A stretch of DNA of 64,000 bases from Alkalinema sp. FACHB-956. Its GTDB lineage: Bacteria; Cyanobacteriota; Cyanobacteriia; Leptolyngbyales; Leptolyngbyaceae. Under the pieces are notes generated by a model. The model had not been told where the DNA came from, ran no database searches, and saw only the letters and a program-made list of their open reading frames with translations. How positions within the stretch are numbered: the first letter of the stretch is position 1; each line of letters begins with the position of its first letter. Made by a program: the position numbers and the translations under genes. Of the stretch, positions 26,188-34,053 are shown one piece after another. The DNA is taken from contig NZ_JACJRC010000001.1 in assembly GCF_014697025.1 (NCBI RefSeq), forward strand, positions 248,001-312,000, written 5' to 3'.

Positions 26188-26216
26188 GCCTAACCCTGTT
26201 TGGGGTTGGGCTTTTT
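26188..26216 (+). terminator. Terminator of psb30, inside neighbour's 3' end
   Basis: A 9-bp stem (26188-26196 with 26203-26211) is followed by five T. On the other strand the same bases encode the last codons (PNPKQG and stop) of the hydrolase gene. Confidence 0.75.
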
Positions 26217-27065
26217 CATTGGGGACAAGCGGTGACGGGTTGAGATGGCGGGCAGTTGCTGTTGGAAGGTTTGGATCCCTTGCCAGTACTGAGGACCGCC
26301 GATGCCACTCACATCGTTGTGGTCGGCTCCAGCGATCGGGAGGAAGGTTTTAGGTTGGTTGGCGGCGGTGTAGAGGGTTTGGCCGTGGTGGAAGGGAATG
26401 ACGCTGTCCTGGGTGCCGTGAATAACTAGAACCGGGCAGCGGACTTGGGGCAGGCGATCGCGGTTGGGAAATTTGTCAAAGGGGAGTAACGGGAAGGGCA
26501 CAATGACTCGGAAGATACTGGTGAAGGCACTTTCCAGGATGAGGCCAGCGACGGGTTTTTGGGTGGCGAGGTGAACGGAGGGGCCGCTACCGATCGATCG
26601 ACCCATTAGGATAATGTTTTGGGGTGGGGTTTTGAGGTGGGTGGTGAGGTAGTTGTAGGCGGTTTGAATGTCTTCGTAGGCAGCGGTTTCGGAGGGGGTG
26701 CCTTGGCTGGTGCCGTAACCTCGGTAGTCGTAGGCAAAGATGCGTAAGCCGAGTTGATTGAGGCGGGCGAGGTGGGGCTGAATGGTGCCGAGGTCTTCGC
26801 CGTTGCCGTGGCTGTAGAGCAGGGTGTATTGTGCGGTGGGATGGTTCAGGTAGAGGGCGGAGATTTGCTGTTGGTTGGGGGTAGAGAGTTTGAGAATTTC
26901 GGGGGTGTCGGTGTAGCTGGGGGCGGGGGCAGGAAACATTTGTCGATCGCTGAGGAAGTAGGCATAGGCGGCGATCGTGCCGTAGATCAGTGGGGGAATG
27001 CGTAAAATGCGCCACCATGACCAATGGCCAATAATCCAGGATTTCCAATCGGGGTTATGGGACAT
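26190..27065 (-). CDS. Alpha/beta hydrolase, BEM46-like
   Basis: A 291-aa alpha/beta hydrolase with an N-terminal membrane segment (about 23-39), like the BEM46/ABHD13/YfhR group. Visible are the lead strand YTLLYSHGNGEDLG, the block IFAYDYRGYGTSQG and the nucleophile elbow GRSIGSG (Ser about 155). An acid lies in VIHGTQDSVIP and a His in GADHNDV. The active site probably faces the cytosol or periplasm from a membrane anchor. Substrate is unknown. The C-terminus carries 17 residues of basic tail whose DNA also forms the psb30 terminator. Confidence 0.8.
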   Translation of the reverse strand: MSHNPDWKSWIIGHWSWWRILRIPPLIYGTIAAYAYFLSDRQMFPAPAPSYTDTPEILKLSTPNQQQISALYLNHPTAQYTLLYSHGNGEDLGTIQPHLARLNQLGLRIFAYDYRGYGTSQGTPSETAAYEDIQTAYNYLTTHLKTPPQNIILMGRSIGSGPSVHLATQKPVAGLILESAFTSIFRVIVPFPLLPFDKFPNRDRLPQVRCPVLVIHGTQDSVIPFHHGQTLYTAANQPKTFLPIAGADHNDVSGIGGPQYWQGIQTFQQQLPAISTRHRLSPMKKPNPKQG

Positions 27066-27236
27066 GGGGGACTAGGGAGGGTGACTTGATGAACTGTCAA
27101 GATTCTAAATCTCGCCGTGACCATTCGCGTGTTTGCATCTAATATTGAATGGTTTCAATCGGTTCAGGTAGGTCGATCGGATGCGCTATTTTTTCTTAGG
27201 TTTCGACTACCGTAATGAGAATGGCTAAACGATCGA

Positions 27237-27374
27237 ATGCAGGGGTACCGGGAGCTGTATCAAATAGCGGTTCAATGTCTTTCAAGGCTGCCTGATTATC
27301 TACTGGTGAAATATACCAATCAGGCGTTGGCTAAGGAATTACTTGCGTTTTATCAAATGGTTGTGCGATCGTAG
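27237..27374 (+). pseudogene. Relic of GT4 gene 3' end
   Basis: The last 71 bases (27304-27374) match the end of the glycosyltransferase gene at 58225-59391 (58220-58290, inverted) at 67 of 71 positions by my alignment. They keep its frame: VKYTNQALAKELLAFYQ, then a stop. The preceding codons from ATG 27237 are open but unrelated. I see a truncated duplicate, not a working gene, though a 45-codon frame remains. Confidence 0.8.
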
Positions 27375-27443
27375 CTTGTTTTTCCACCTTGTTTTTCACC
27401 TTAGGGCTGCTGACGCGCTGCTGCGCTAGAAAAAAGAGGGGGA

Positions 27444-30400
27444 TCAAATTTGGGGTAGGAATTTGACAAGCTGTTCGCCAAATTGGTGTTTGAGGTCATT
27501 GATATCTACATAGTTTTGATAAAAATGCCCCATGTCAGAGAGTTTCTGCTTGAAGTTAAGTAGAGTCATAATTTCTGGTGTGATGCGACTCATGTTGATG
27601 GGTGCATCTTTAAAATAGGTATAAATTAAGGGCCGATCGCTATTCTTAAATGTTTCCAGTGCTGTAATAAATTCTTCTTCGGTGTATTGCCCAACTTTTG
27701 TATAGAACAGGCTAACAAATACGTCACAGTCTGCGATCGCTTTGTTATATTCGTCTTGCGATCGCGTCTTAGACATGGCATCAAGAAAGTTTTCCCAAAT
27801 CACGAGCTTTAAGCGAATGCCCCGATCTAAGTAGTAATCATTCTGACGACTAATGAAGATCTCGAACTGTTCTCGATCGGTCTTTAGTTCGGATGAGGAT
27901 GCTAGAAAAATTTTAATGGTTCGCATAGTGGGTGGATGGGTTTCAGGTGGGGTGGGTTCTGGGCCTTTTTTGTCGGGGAGGGTGGCTAGAATTTGCTGGA
28001 CTTCAAAGCCTTCTAGGAGTAGGTTTAGGGAAACGTCGGCTTCACTAATTTCGCATTCGATCGTTGGTTTTTTGCCGGATTCTTGGCGTTCTTTTAGACG
28101 GGAATATTTGAAAAAGTGGGGGTGGTTGCTGTCTTTGCATTGGTGGCATTGGCAGGGAATCATTTTGTTGTACTGCAAGCGATGGTAGGACTGGCTGATG
28201 CTGTCTAGTTCATCGACGATGACGGCTCGAAATTCGGCGATGCTGGGGCCACGTAAGCGGAGGGAAATTTGGCGGAGGTTCAGGTCTTCTTTGATTTCTG
28301 CCCAGGTGTTGCCTCGGCGGATGATCATGCCGTTGCGCCAGACCCAATCGTGGTTGGGGATGTAGCGATAGAGGGTGACTGCGAATTGCCAGAAAATGCC
28401 CTTTGGCATGAAGGCGTCGTAGCGAAATTGCATGTGGCTGTTGTGGGTTTCGTCCCAGTCGTAGGGGGGGGTGTTTTCGGGGAGGAGTTGGGGGGCGACG
28501 AGTTGGCCAGAGCTATCAATTTCGTAGACTAGACGAAAGTTTTTCATCAGTTCGATCAGGACATCGTGGGTGTGCCGATCGTGGGAGTTGTTCCAGATGT
28601 GGGTGCAGTCTTGGCGGCTGAAGCGTCCGGCTTTGGCTTTGATGGTGTCGTTGTCGAAGATGCGATAGACGGCGTTGGTGGCCCAGGTGGGTTTGAGGAT
28701 GACCCGATCGCGCAGGTGGGGGTTGTCGGCGTAGTGGAGCAGAATGCCGAGGTCGTGGAAGTAGCTGAGGAGGGTGTCGATGTTTTGACTAGTGGTGATG
28801 TCGTGGGTCTGACAGAGTTCGTCGAACTGGGTGCGGTAGATGTAGTCGCGGGGGTCGTCTTCGATCGCTTGGCGGACATCGACCCAGCGGGCGGGGACGG
28901 CTTCTCCGATGTGGGGGAGGGTTTGGGCGCAGTGTTCGATCTGGCCAATTAGGTTGTGGATGGTTTTGAGGCGCTGCTCGGCTTTGGCGCGATCGGATTC
29001 TTCGTGGGTTTTGAAGTTAATGGGGATGATGGCTTTGATGCTGTCGGGGTAGCGGCTGAGCAGGTCAGCGCGATTGAGGCTGCGTTGAATGTCGCCTTTT
29101 TCGTTGAGGACGATGATCAGGGGGCTGTCGCCTGCAAAGCGTTCGAGGATGTTGAGCCAGTAGTTGAAGTCGGTGTCGTCTTTGCGGTTGTCGGCGACGA
29201 GGATGTAGAGGGAACGTTTGGACAGAAAGAAGCGATGGGTGGCGTGGTAGATTTCTTGGCCGCCAAAGTCCCAGATGTTGAGATGGAAGTTGGGGGCTTC
29301 TGGGTTGTCCGATCGATCGTGCTTACGGCAGGGGAAGGAATGGGTTTGAACTTGGATGCCGCGCGTGCGATCGTCAATGTGGGGCAGGGGGCAGTTGGGG
29401 TCAAGGAGTTTATGGGCCAGGGTGGTTTTGCCTGCTTCGCCTTCACCGACGATCAGCAGTTTGGCTTCATAGAGATAATCTTTCCCTTGGGCTGCAAGCT
29501 GGGCATAGTAGTTCAGAATGGCAGCATTGCCCTGTCGAGCGATCTCCAGAGGCGGCTTTTCGATCGGGTTATTGTAGAGATTAATGCAATCGAAGACAAA
29601 CTGGTGAGCCATTTCGATCTCCAGCCTACCACTTGCGAGCCATTGCGGAATTTCTTTGATGCTATTATTACTTAAATCAAGCGATATTAGTCCTGTTACC
29701 TTATCTAAAAATAAACAATCAGTAACACCATTGTTACTTAAATCAAGCGAAATTAGTTCTGTTAAAGCTTCTAAAAATGAAAAATCAGTGATGTTATTGC
29801 CACTTAAATTAAGCGATGTTAGTCCTGTTAGTTTACCTAAGAATAAACAATTAGTGATGTTGTTATCACTTAAATCAAGAGACGTCAGCCTTGTTAGAAC
29901 TTCTAAAAATGAAAAATCAACGATGCCATTACCTCTTAAATTAAGCGACGTCAGTCCTGTTAGTACTTCTAGAAATGAACAGCCACTTATGATAGTGTAA
30001 CTTAAATCAAGTGACCTTAATTCTGTTAAAGCTTCTAAAAATGAAAAATCAGTGATGTTATTGCCACTTAAATCAAGTGATGTCAGTCCCGTCAACTTAC
30101 CTAAAAATGAAAAATCAGTGATGTTATTGCCACTTAAATCAAGTGATGTCAGTCCCGTCAACTTACCTAAAAATGAAAAATCATCGATATAGTTGTTGCT
30201 TAAATCAAGCGATGTCAGTTGTGTTAGCGTTTCTAAAAATGAAAAATCATCAATGTCACTACTACCTAAATTGAGAGACGTTAGTTGTGTTAGCGCTTCT
30301 AAAAATGAAAAATCATCGATGTAATTATTACTTAAATCAAGCGATGTCAGTCCTGTTAGCTTACCTAAAAATGAAAAATCGTCGATGTCATTGCCACCCA

Positions 30401-31076
30401 GATTAAGCGATATCAGTCCTGTTAGCTCACCTAAAAAGGAACAATCGGTGACACTATTATTACTTAAATCAAGTGATAATAGTCCTGTTAACTCACCTAA
30501 AAATAAAAAATCATCGACAATGTAATTATTACTTAAATCAAGCGATATTAGTCGCGTCAACTTACCTAAAAATGAAAAATCATCGATATAGTTGTTGCTT
30601 AAATCAAGCGACGTCAGTTCTGTTAGCGCTTCTAAAAATGAAAAATCATCAATGTCACTACCACCTAAATTGAGCGACGTCAGTTGTGCTAGCGCTTCTA
30701 AAAATGAAAAATCATCGATGTAATTATTACTTAAATCAAGCGATGTCAGTCCTGTTAGCTCACCTAAAAATAAGAAGCTGGATAGATTGACCTGACGCAA
30801 ATGTAAATGCCTGACGTGGCTGAACCACTGAAAAGGAAAGTCAAATAATAGTTGACTGGTCACAGGTGCCAGAAACAGCCCACTAACCGTACCGTCCTTA
30901 GCAACAGCATAGGTGTCTCGCTTAATTAAGTCCTGACTCGCCCAATCCCTCGTATTTTTCGCTTGGATATGCCTTTCAAATCGGTCTTCTGGGATTTCTT
31001 CCAGGGGACGACCCAGCAGGTCTCCCAGTTGGCGAATCAGGTCGAGGTCAGACATGGACTCAGGCATTCCATTCAA
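27444..31076 (-). CDS. LRR-Roc-COR (Roco) protein with C-terminal effector-like domain
   Basis: A 1210-aa multidomain protein. N-terminal 85 residues lead into about 18 leucine-rich repeats of 22 residues (88-490, consensus LTSLDLSNNxIxDFSFLxxLTx, the SDS22/internalin type). A Roc GTPase follows, with P-loop GEGEAGKTT (544-552), switch DFGGQE (603-608) and guanine-specificity LNEKGD (657-662). A COR dimerisation region (about 715-1000) contains CQCHQC. The C-terminus (1052-1210) is an extra domain with FLASSSELKTDREQFE and DEYNKAIADCDVFVSLFYTKVG, resembling DUF4062/TIR-like domains found at the ends of bacterial NLR-like and Roco proteins. Roco proteins are GTP-gated dimer switches; the end domain is probably the output. 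Transcribed alone. No partner gene is adjacent. Confidence 0.85.
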   Translation of the reverse strand: MNGMPESMSDLDLIRQLGDLLGRPLEEIPEDRFERHIQAKNTRDWASQDLIKRDTYAVAKDGTVSGLFLAPVTSQLLFDFPFQWFSHVRHLHLRQVNLSSFLFLGELTGLTSLDLSNNYIDDFSFLEALAQLTSLNLGGSDIDDFSFLEALTELTSLDLSNNYIDDFSFLGKLTRLISLDLSNNYIVDDFLFLGELTGLLSLDLSNNSVTDCSFLGELTGLISLNLGGNDIDDFSFLGKLTGLTSLDLSNNYIDDFSFLEALTQLTSLNLGSSDIDDFSFLETLTQLTSLDLSNNYIDDFSFLGKLTGLTSLDLSGNNITDFSFLGKLTGLTSLDLSGNNITDFSFLEALTELRSLDLSYTIISGCSFLEVLTGLTSLNLRGNGIVDFSFLEVLTRLTSLDLSDNNITNCLFLGKLTGLTSLNLSGNNITDFSFLEALTELISLDLSNNGVTDCLFLDKVTGLISLDLSNNSIKEIPQWLASGRLEIEMAHQFVFDCINLYNNPIEKPPLEIARQGNAAILNYYAQLAAQGKDYLYEAKLLIVGEGEAGKTTLAHKLLDPNCPLPHIDDRTRGIQVQTHSFPCRKHDRSDNPEAPNFHLNIWDFGGQEIYHATHRFFLSKRSLYILVADNRKDDTDFNYWLNILERFAGDSPLIIVLNEKGDIQRSLNRADLLSRYPDSIKAIIPINFKTHEESDRAKAEQRLKTIHNLIGQIEHCAQTLPHIGEAVPARWVDVRQAIEDDPRDYIYRTQFDELCQTHDITTSQNIDTLLSYFHDLGILLHYADNPHLRDRVILKPTWATNAVYRIFDNDTIKAKAGRFSRQDCTHIWNNSHDRHTHDVLIELMKNFRLVYEIDSSGQLVAPQLLPENTPPYDWDETHNSHMQFRYDAFMPKGIFWQFAVTLYRYIPNHDWVWRNGMIIRRGNTWAEIKEDLNLRQISLRLRGPSIAEFRAVIVDELDSISQSYHRLQYNKMIPCQCHQCKDSNHPHFFKYSRLKERQESGKKPTIECEISEADVSLNLLLEGFEVQQILATLPDKKGPEPTPPETHPPTMRTIKIFLASSSELKTDREQFEIFISRQNDYYLDRGIRLKLVIWENFLDAMSKTRSQDEYNKAIADCDVFVSLFYTKVGQYTEEEFITALETFKNSDRPLIYTYFKDAPINMSRITPEIMTLLNFKQKLSDMGHFYQNYVDINDLKHQFGEQLVKFLPQI
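29609..30815 (-). repeat. 66-bp LRR-coding DNA repeats, about 18 units
   Basis: The LRR region consists of near-identical 66-bp units (one is 69 bp). Many differ by a few bases only, for example those around 30057-30190. This is strong recent amplification or gene conversion inside the coding sequence. Confidence 0.9.
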
Positions 31077-31173
31077 GGAGGTCGCGGTGGGCCATTGCTT
31101 AGGCGCAGGCTTTTTTCTCGATCAATCAGTATAACGTAGCCCACCCAAAGCGATCCGATCCCCCCTGGCTCCA

Positions 31174-31294
31174 GATCCCCCCTACCCCCCCTTCAAAAGG
31201 GGGGAACCGGAAAAGGAGAGGAAATTGATGGAATTGTGGTGAAATCTACAAGATTCTCCAAAGTCCCCCTTTTTAAGGGGGATTTAGGGGGATC
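31174..31294. mobile_element. MITE-like palindromic element 1
   Basis: 121 bp bounded by GATC. The left end GATCCCCCCTACCCCCCCTT and the right end AAGGGGGATTTAGGGGGATC are imperfect inverted repeats of each other, and each contains a small hairpin of C-run/G-run. No coding capacity. Confidence 0.7.
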
Positions 31295-31321
31295 GAACGA
31301 TTTAGGGGAACCGGAAAAGGC

Positions 31322-31440
31322 GATCCCCCCTGACCCCCCTTAAAAAAGGGAACTAGAAAAGGGGAGAAAAACGGTGATATTCGTTTAAAATTTAACCATT
31401 CTCTCAAAGTCCCCCTTTTGAAGGGGGATTTAGGGGGATC
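31322..31440. mobile_element. MITE-like palindromic element 2
   Basis: 119 bp, same ends and orientation as element 1, 28 bp after it. Both are followed by the same 18 bases (GAACGATTTAGGGGAACC at 31295 and 31441), so the two may have arisen by tandem duplication. Confidence 0.7.
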
Positions 31441-31505
31441 GAACGATTTAGGGGAACCTAAACAAATTTAAGGGGGAATCTGCCGAATTTAGTACGATCT
31501 CCCCA

Positions 31506-31718
31506 CTAAGCCCGATCGCGTTCCATCACACTCACATAACGCCAACTCGAACCCGGCACCGGAACCGGCGGACTCCAACGCACCCGATCGCTAAACCGCA
31601 GCACATACAACTGATTAATCGTAGACTGCACATCCTGCTGCGTCCCCAACAGGTACACATGCAAAGGCTTGCGATCGTCCTCGATCACCCGATCGAGTTC
31701 CGCAAAATTAATCACCAT
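31506..31718 (-). CDS. Small conserved protein, unknown function
   Basis: A 70-aa acidic-to-neutral protein (MVINFAELDRVIEDD...). The ATG at 31718 is preceded on the minus strand by AGGAGAA seven bases upstream, a strong ribosome site, so longer readings from 31841 are rejected. It has a strand-helix-strand feel (PLHVYLLGTQQDVQSTINQLYVL) and no cysteines or membrane segment. Family not recognised. A hairpin with a T-run sits in its leader (31755-31796), so expression may be controlled by attenuation, or a separate small RNA ends there. Confidence 0.6.
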   Translation of the reverse strand: MVINFAELDRVIEDDRKPLHVYLLGTQQDVQSTINQLYVLRFSDRVRWSPPVPVPGSSWRYVSVMERDRA

Positions 31719-32193
31719 GGGACTTCTCCTAAACTTGTAGCGGGAAGAAATCCCAAAAATTAAAGCCACCCTCTTGCGCAGGACAAATAGGGTGGCCCGA
31801 TCGAATGTTACAATCCGTGTCAGACCGCCCAGCTGCCACATTCAGCTTGGGGGTTTAGCTACCCTCTGTTGGTTGCAACAACGTTGGGTAGCGCCTTAAT
31901 TTCTGGGGTCCAGCCAAATCAATCGAGTACTGACACGGTTGTAATTGGCCTTGGAACATAAGCCTACGGACAAACCAGGGGAAAAGTCAACTATATTTCA
32001 AAAAATTGCAATCCCGTCATATTCAGCAACATATTCCCCACTCTCTCACACCCCTCCAACAACCCAGAGAAAAACAAACAACCCTCGATCGAACACAAAC
32101 CCCAACAATCAAACTGACAGCAAGCCAACATCACGCGATCGACCATAGAACCAAAACAGCAATATTAAATGGATTCGTCTACGCTGTAGATTC
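31719..32193. other. Intergenic, possible structured RNA on minus strand
   Basis: No protein gene is supported; frames here are low-complexity. The first 180 bases hold three hairpins, described separately. Confidence 0.4.
31755..31900 (-). ncRNA. Candidate structured RNA or 5' leader
   Basis: Read on the minus strand from about 31900: a hairpin closed by a perfect 7-bp stem GCTACCC/GGGTAGC (31858-31892) comes first, then a 5-bp hairpin AGCTG/CAGCT (about 31838-31855). Last is an 8-bp perfect stem GCCACCCT/AGGGTGGC (31765-31796) followed by TTTAATTTTT, a terminator. It is either a free small RNA or a leader with an attenuator for the 70-aa gene 37 nt further on. No known family recognised. 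Confidence 0.35.
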
Positions 32194-32425
32194 GATCCCC
32201 CCTAACCCCCCTTAAAAAAGGGGGAACCGGAAAAGTGGAGAAAATTGATGATATTACTGAAAAATTCAACCATTCTCTCAAAGTCCCCCTTAATAAGGGG
32301 GATTTAGGGGGTCTCAAAGTCCCCCTTTTTAAGGGGGATTTAGGGGGTCTCAAAGTCCCCCTTTTTAAGGGGGATTTAGGGGGATCTCTCAAAGTCCCCC
32401 TTTTTAAGGGGGATTTAGGGGGATC
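32194..32425. mobile_element. MITE-like element 3 with four tandem right ends
   Basis: Same left end as elements 1 and 2, starting GATCCCCCCTAACCCCCC. The right-end palindrome (CTCAAAGTCCCCCTT...AAGGGGGATTTAGGGGG) is repeated four times in tandem between about 32276 and 32425. Confidence 0.75.
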
Positions 32426-32434
32426 TCTTCTCAA

Positions 32435-33886
32435 CTAATCACCACTAGCAATCACAGCCGTAATATTCTCCTTCGCATTACTGCGAAACTCCTGCACATT
32501 TACCCGCGACAACAACACGACTGCGGCCATCATGCAACCCGCCTGCGCCACAAACACCAACCCATAAGCCAACAACGATCGCGCTCCATCCGCCACAAAA
32601 ATCCGACCCCCAATATCCAACAGCGAACCCCCCACGATCGTCGAAAGACCCCGCGCCAACGCCTGCGCCAAACCCCAAGCCCCAATGAAGGTACCCGCCG
32701 TTTCCGCAGCCGTTAAATCCAACATTAACGTAATCGCTCCCGTCGTCGTTGTCCCAGACGCCAAACCAAACAGGAACAGACAAATTTTCAACGTCCCAGG
32801 ATTCGCTGTCGTTCCCGCAAAAATAATCCCTAACAACGTCAGCGCCACGGCTTGGCAACCCAATTGCGCCGTCTTCTTCTTACCTATCCGAGGTGAAATG
32901 ATAAACCCCGAAATCAGAATTCCAATCACCGTTCCAACGCCATAGGGCACATTTAATAAAGCCGTTTCTCCCGCTTGCAGTTTAAAAATATCACCCCCAA
33001 ACGGTTCCAGCACCGCATCCTGCAAAAACAATCCCAACGTCATCGCAATCAAAAACGTAAAGAAAAACCGAGTTTGCCGACTCGCAGTCAGGATATGCCA
33101 AGCCCGATCGAGGCCCATTTTCTCCTCCGCGATCTGCCGTGCAGGACTGTGCAAAAAGCGGGAATATTTCTTTTCAACGCCCCAAGTGGAAATCACCGCC
33201 AGCGACACCACCACCCAAGGCACAATCAAAAACAAGCGATTAATACTGGCCTGCAACACTTCGATCGTTGGATCATTCCCCAACTTTTTCAACAAAACCC
33301 CAATCGTAATACCCCCCGCGATCGTCCCCATCAACAGCATGGCCCAGTCGATCGCCACCACCTTCGATCGTTGATCCTCATCGGTAATATCCACCAACAA
33401 CGTCGCAAAGGGCGTCGAACTCGCACTAATGGCAATGCCATACAAGCCAAACAAAAACGTAGAAAGCGCAATCCAAACCGTAGCCGCTTCCCAACCGCCG
33501 GGGGATTTCAAACTCAGGCCCATCTGCCACAGCGGTTGCACGGCTAAAAACGCAATCACCGCAAAACTGACAGCCCCCAGAATCACATAACCCGTGCGAT
33601 GTAACCCAAACAGCGGGCGCGTATCCGACAGTTGCCCAAACCAAATTCGACTCGGCGCAACAAACAACGTCACAGCTAAGACAATACTCGCGATCGTACC
33701 GGGCACGCCCAGTTCCTTGATCAGAATGCGATTCAGCAAACCGAACAACAGTACAGACATCATGCCCAAACCCATTTGGAACAACCCCAAACGAATCATT
33801 GTCAAAAGCGTGATGCGTGGCAGCGGAGCCGCAGGTGAAGCCATAGAAGATTCTGAAAAATTGCTCTCCATAAGGATTTCAGGCAA
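32435..33886 (-). CDS. PUCC/BCD-family MFS transporter
   Basis: A 483-aa membrane protein with about 12 helices. It belongs to the PUCC/BCD branch of the major facilitator superfamily, named after light-harvesting assembly proteins of purple bacteria and found with chlorophyll biosynthesis in cyanobacteria. Visible family features are TMIRLGLFQMGLGMMSVLLFGLLNRI at the first helix and FGQLSDTRPLFGLHRTGYV, the loop 2-3 MFS motif. ITDEDQRSKVVAIDWAMLLMGTIAGGI lies in the middle. The substrate is unknown, perhaps chlorophyll-related. The first 20 residues are Ser/Ala-rich. Several Met codons precede helix 1, so the start is uncertain within 15 residues. Confidence 0.8.
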   Translation of the reverse strand: MPEILMESNFSESSMASPAAPLPRITLLTMIRLGLFQMGLGMMSVLLFGLLNRILIKELGVPGTIASIVLAVTLFVAPSRIWFGQLSDTRPLFGLHRTGYVILGAVSFAVIAFLAVQPLWQMGLSLKSPGGWEAATVWIALSTFLFGLYGIAISASSTPFATLLVDITDEDQRSKVVAIDWAMLLMGTIAGGITIGVLLKKLGNDPTIEVLQASINRLFLIVPWVVVSLAVISTWGVEKKYSRFLHSPARQIAEEKMGLDRAWHILTASRQTRFFFTFLIAMTLGLFLQDAVLEPFGGDIFKLQAGETALLNVPYGVGTVIGILISGFIISPRIGKKKTAQLGCQAVALTLLGIIFAGTTANPGTLKICLFLFGLASGTTTTGAITLMLDLTAAETAGTFIGAWGLAQALARGLSTIVGGSLLDIGGRIFVADGARSLLAYGLVFVAQAGCMMAAVVLLSRVNVQEFRSNAKENITAVIASGD

Positions 33887-34053
33887 CAGAATAGAACGTA
33901 TTGAGCGATATATCCACGATACAAGATTGCGGCAAAGGCCCAGCGTCTCCCCTGCCTAGAAGGAAAGCCCGTAGTCACGATCGACTAGTCACGATCGACT
34001 TTATAAATCGTTACACTATTAGGGTTCTTCATATAACCCATCTCCTAACCCCC

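Noticed and set aside
28556-29675. Long open frames opposite the Roc-COR coding strand (for example 28566-28952 and 28956-29675)
   Set aside because: They are antisense shadows with low-complexity Val/Gly/Asp composition; the minus-strand domains are clear.
29656-30673. Repetitive plus-strand frames over the LRR region
   Set aside because: They arise from reading the 66-bp LRR units backwards.
31945-32215. Two overlapping Thr/Pro/Asn-rich frames
   Set aside because: Low-complexity AT/C-rich spacer without ribosome sites.
32165-32434. Frame encoding repeats of PPKSPLKRGTL
   Set aside because: It is a translation of the MITE-like palindromes, a well-known false ORF in cyanobacterial genomes.
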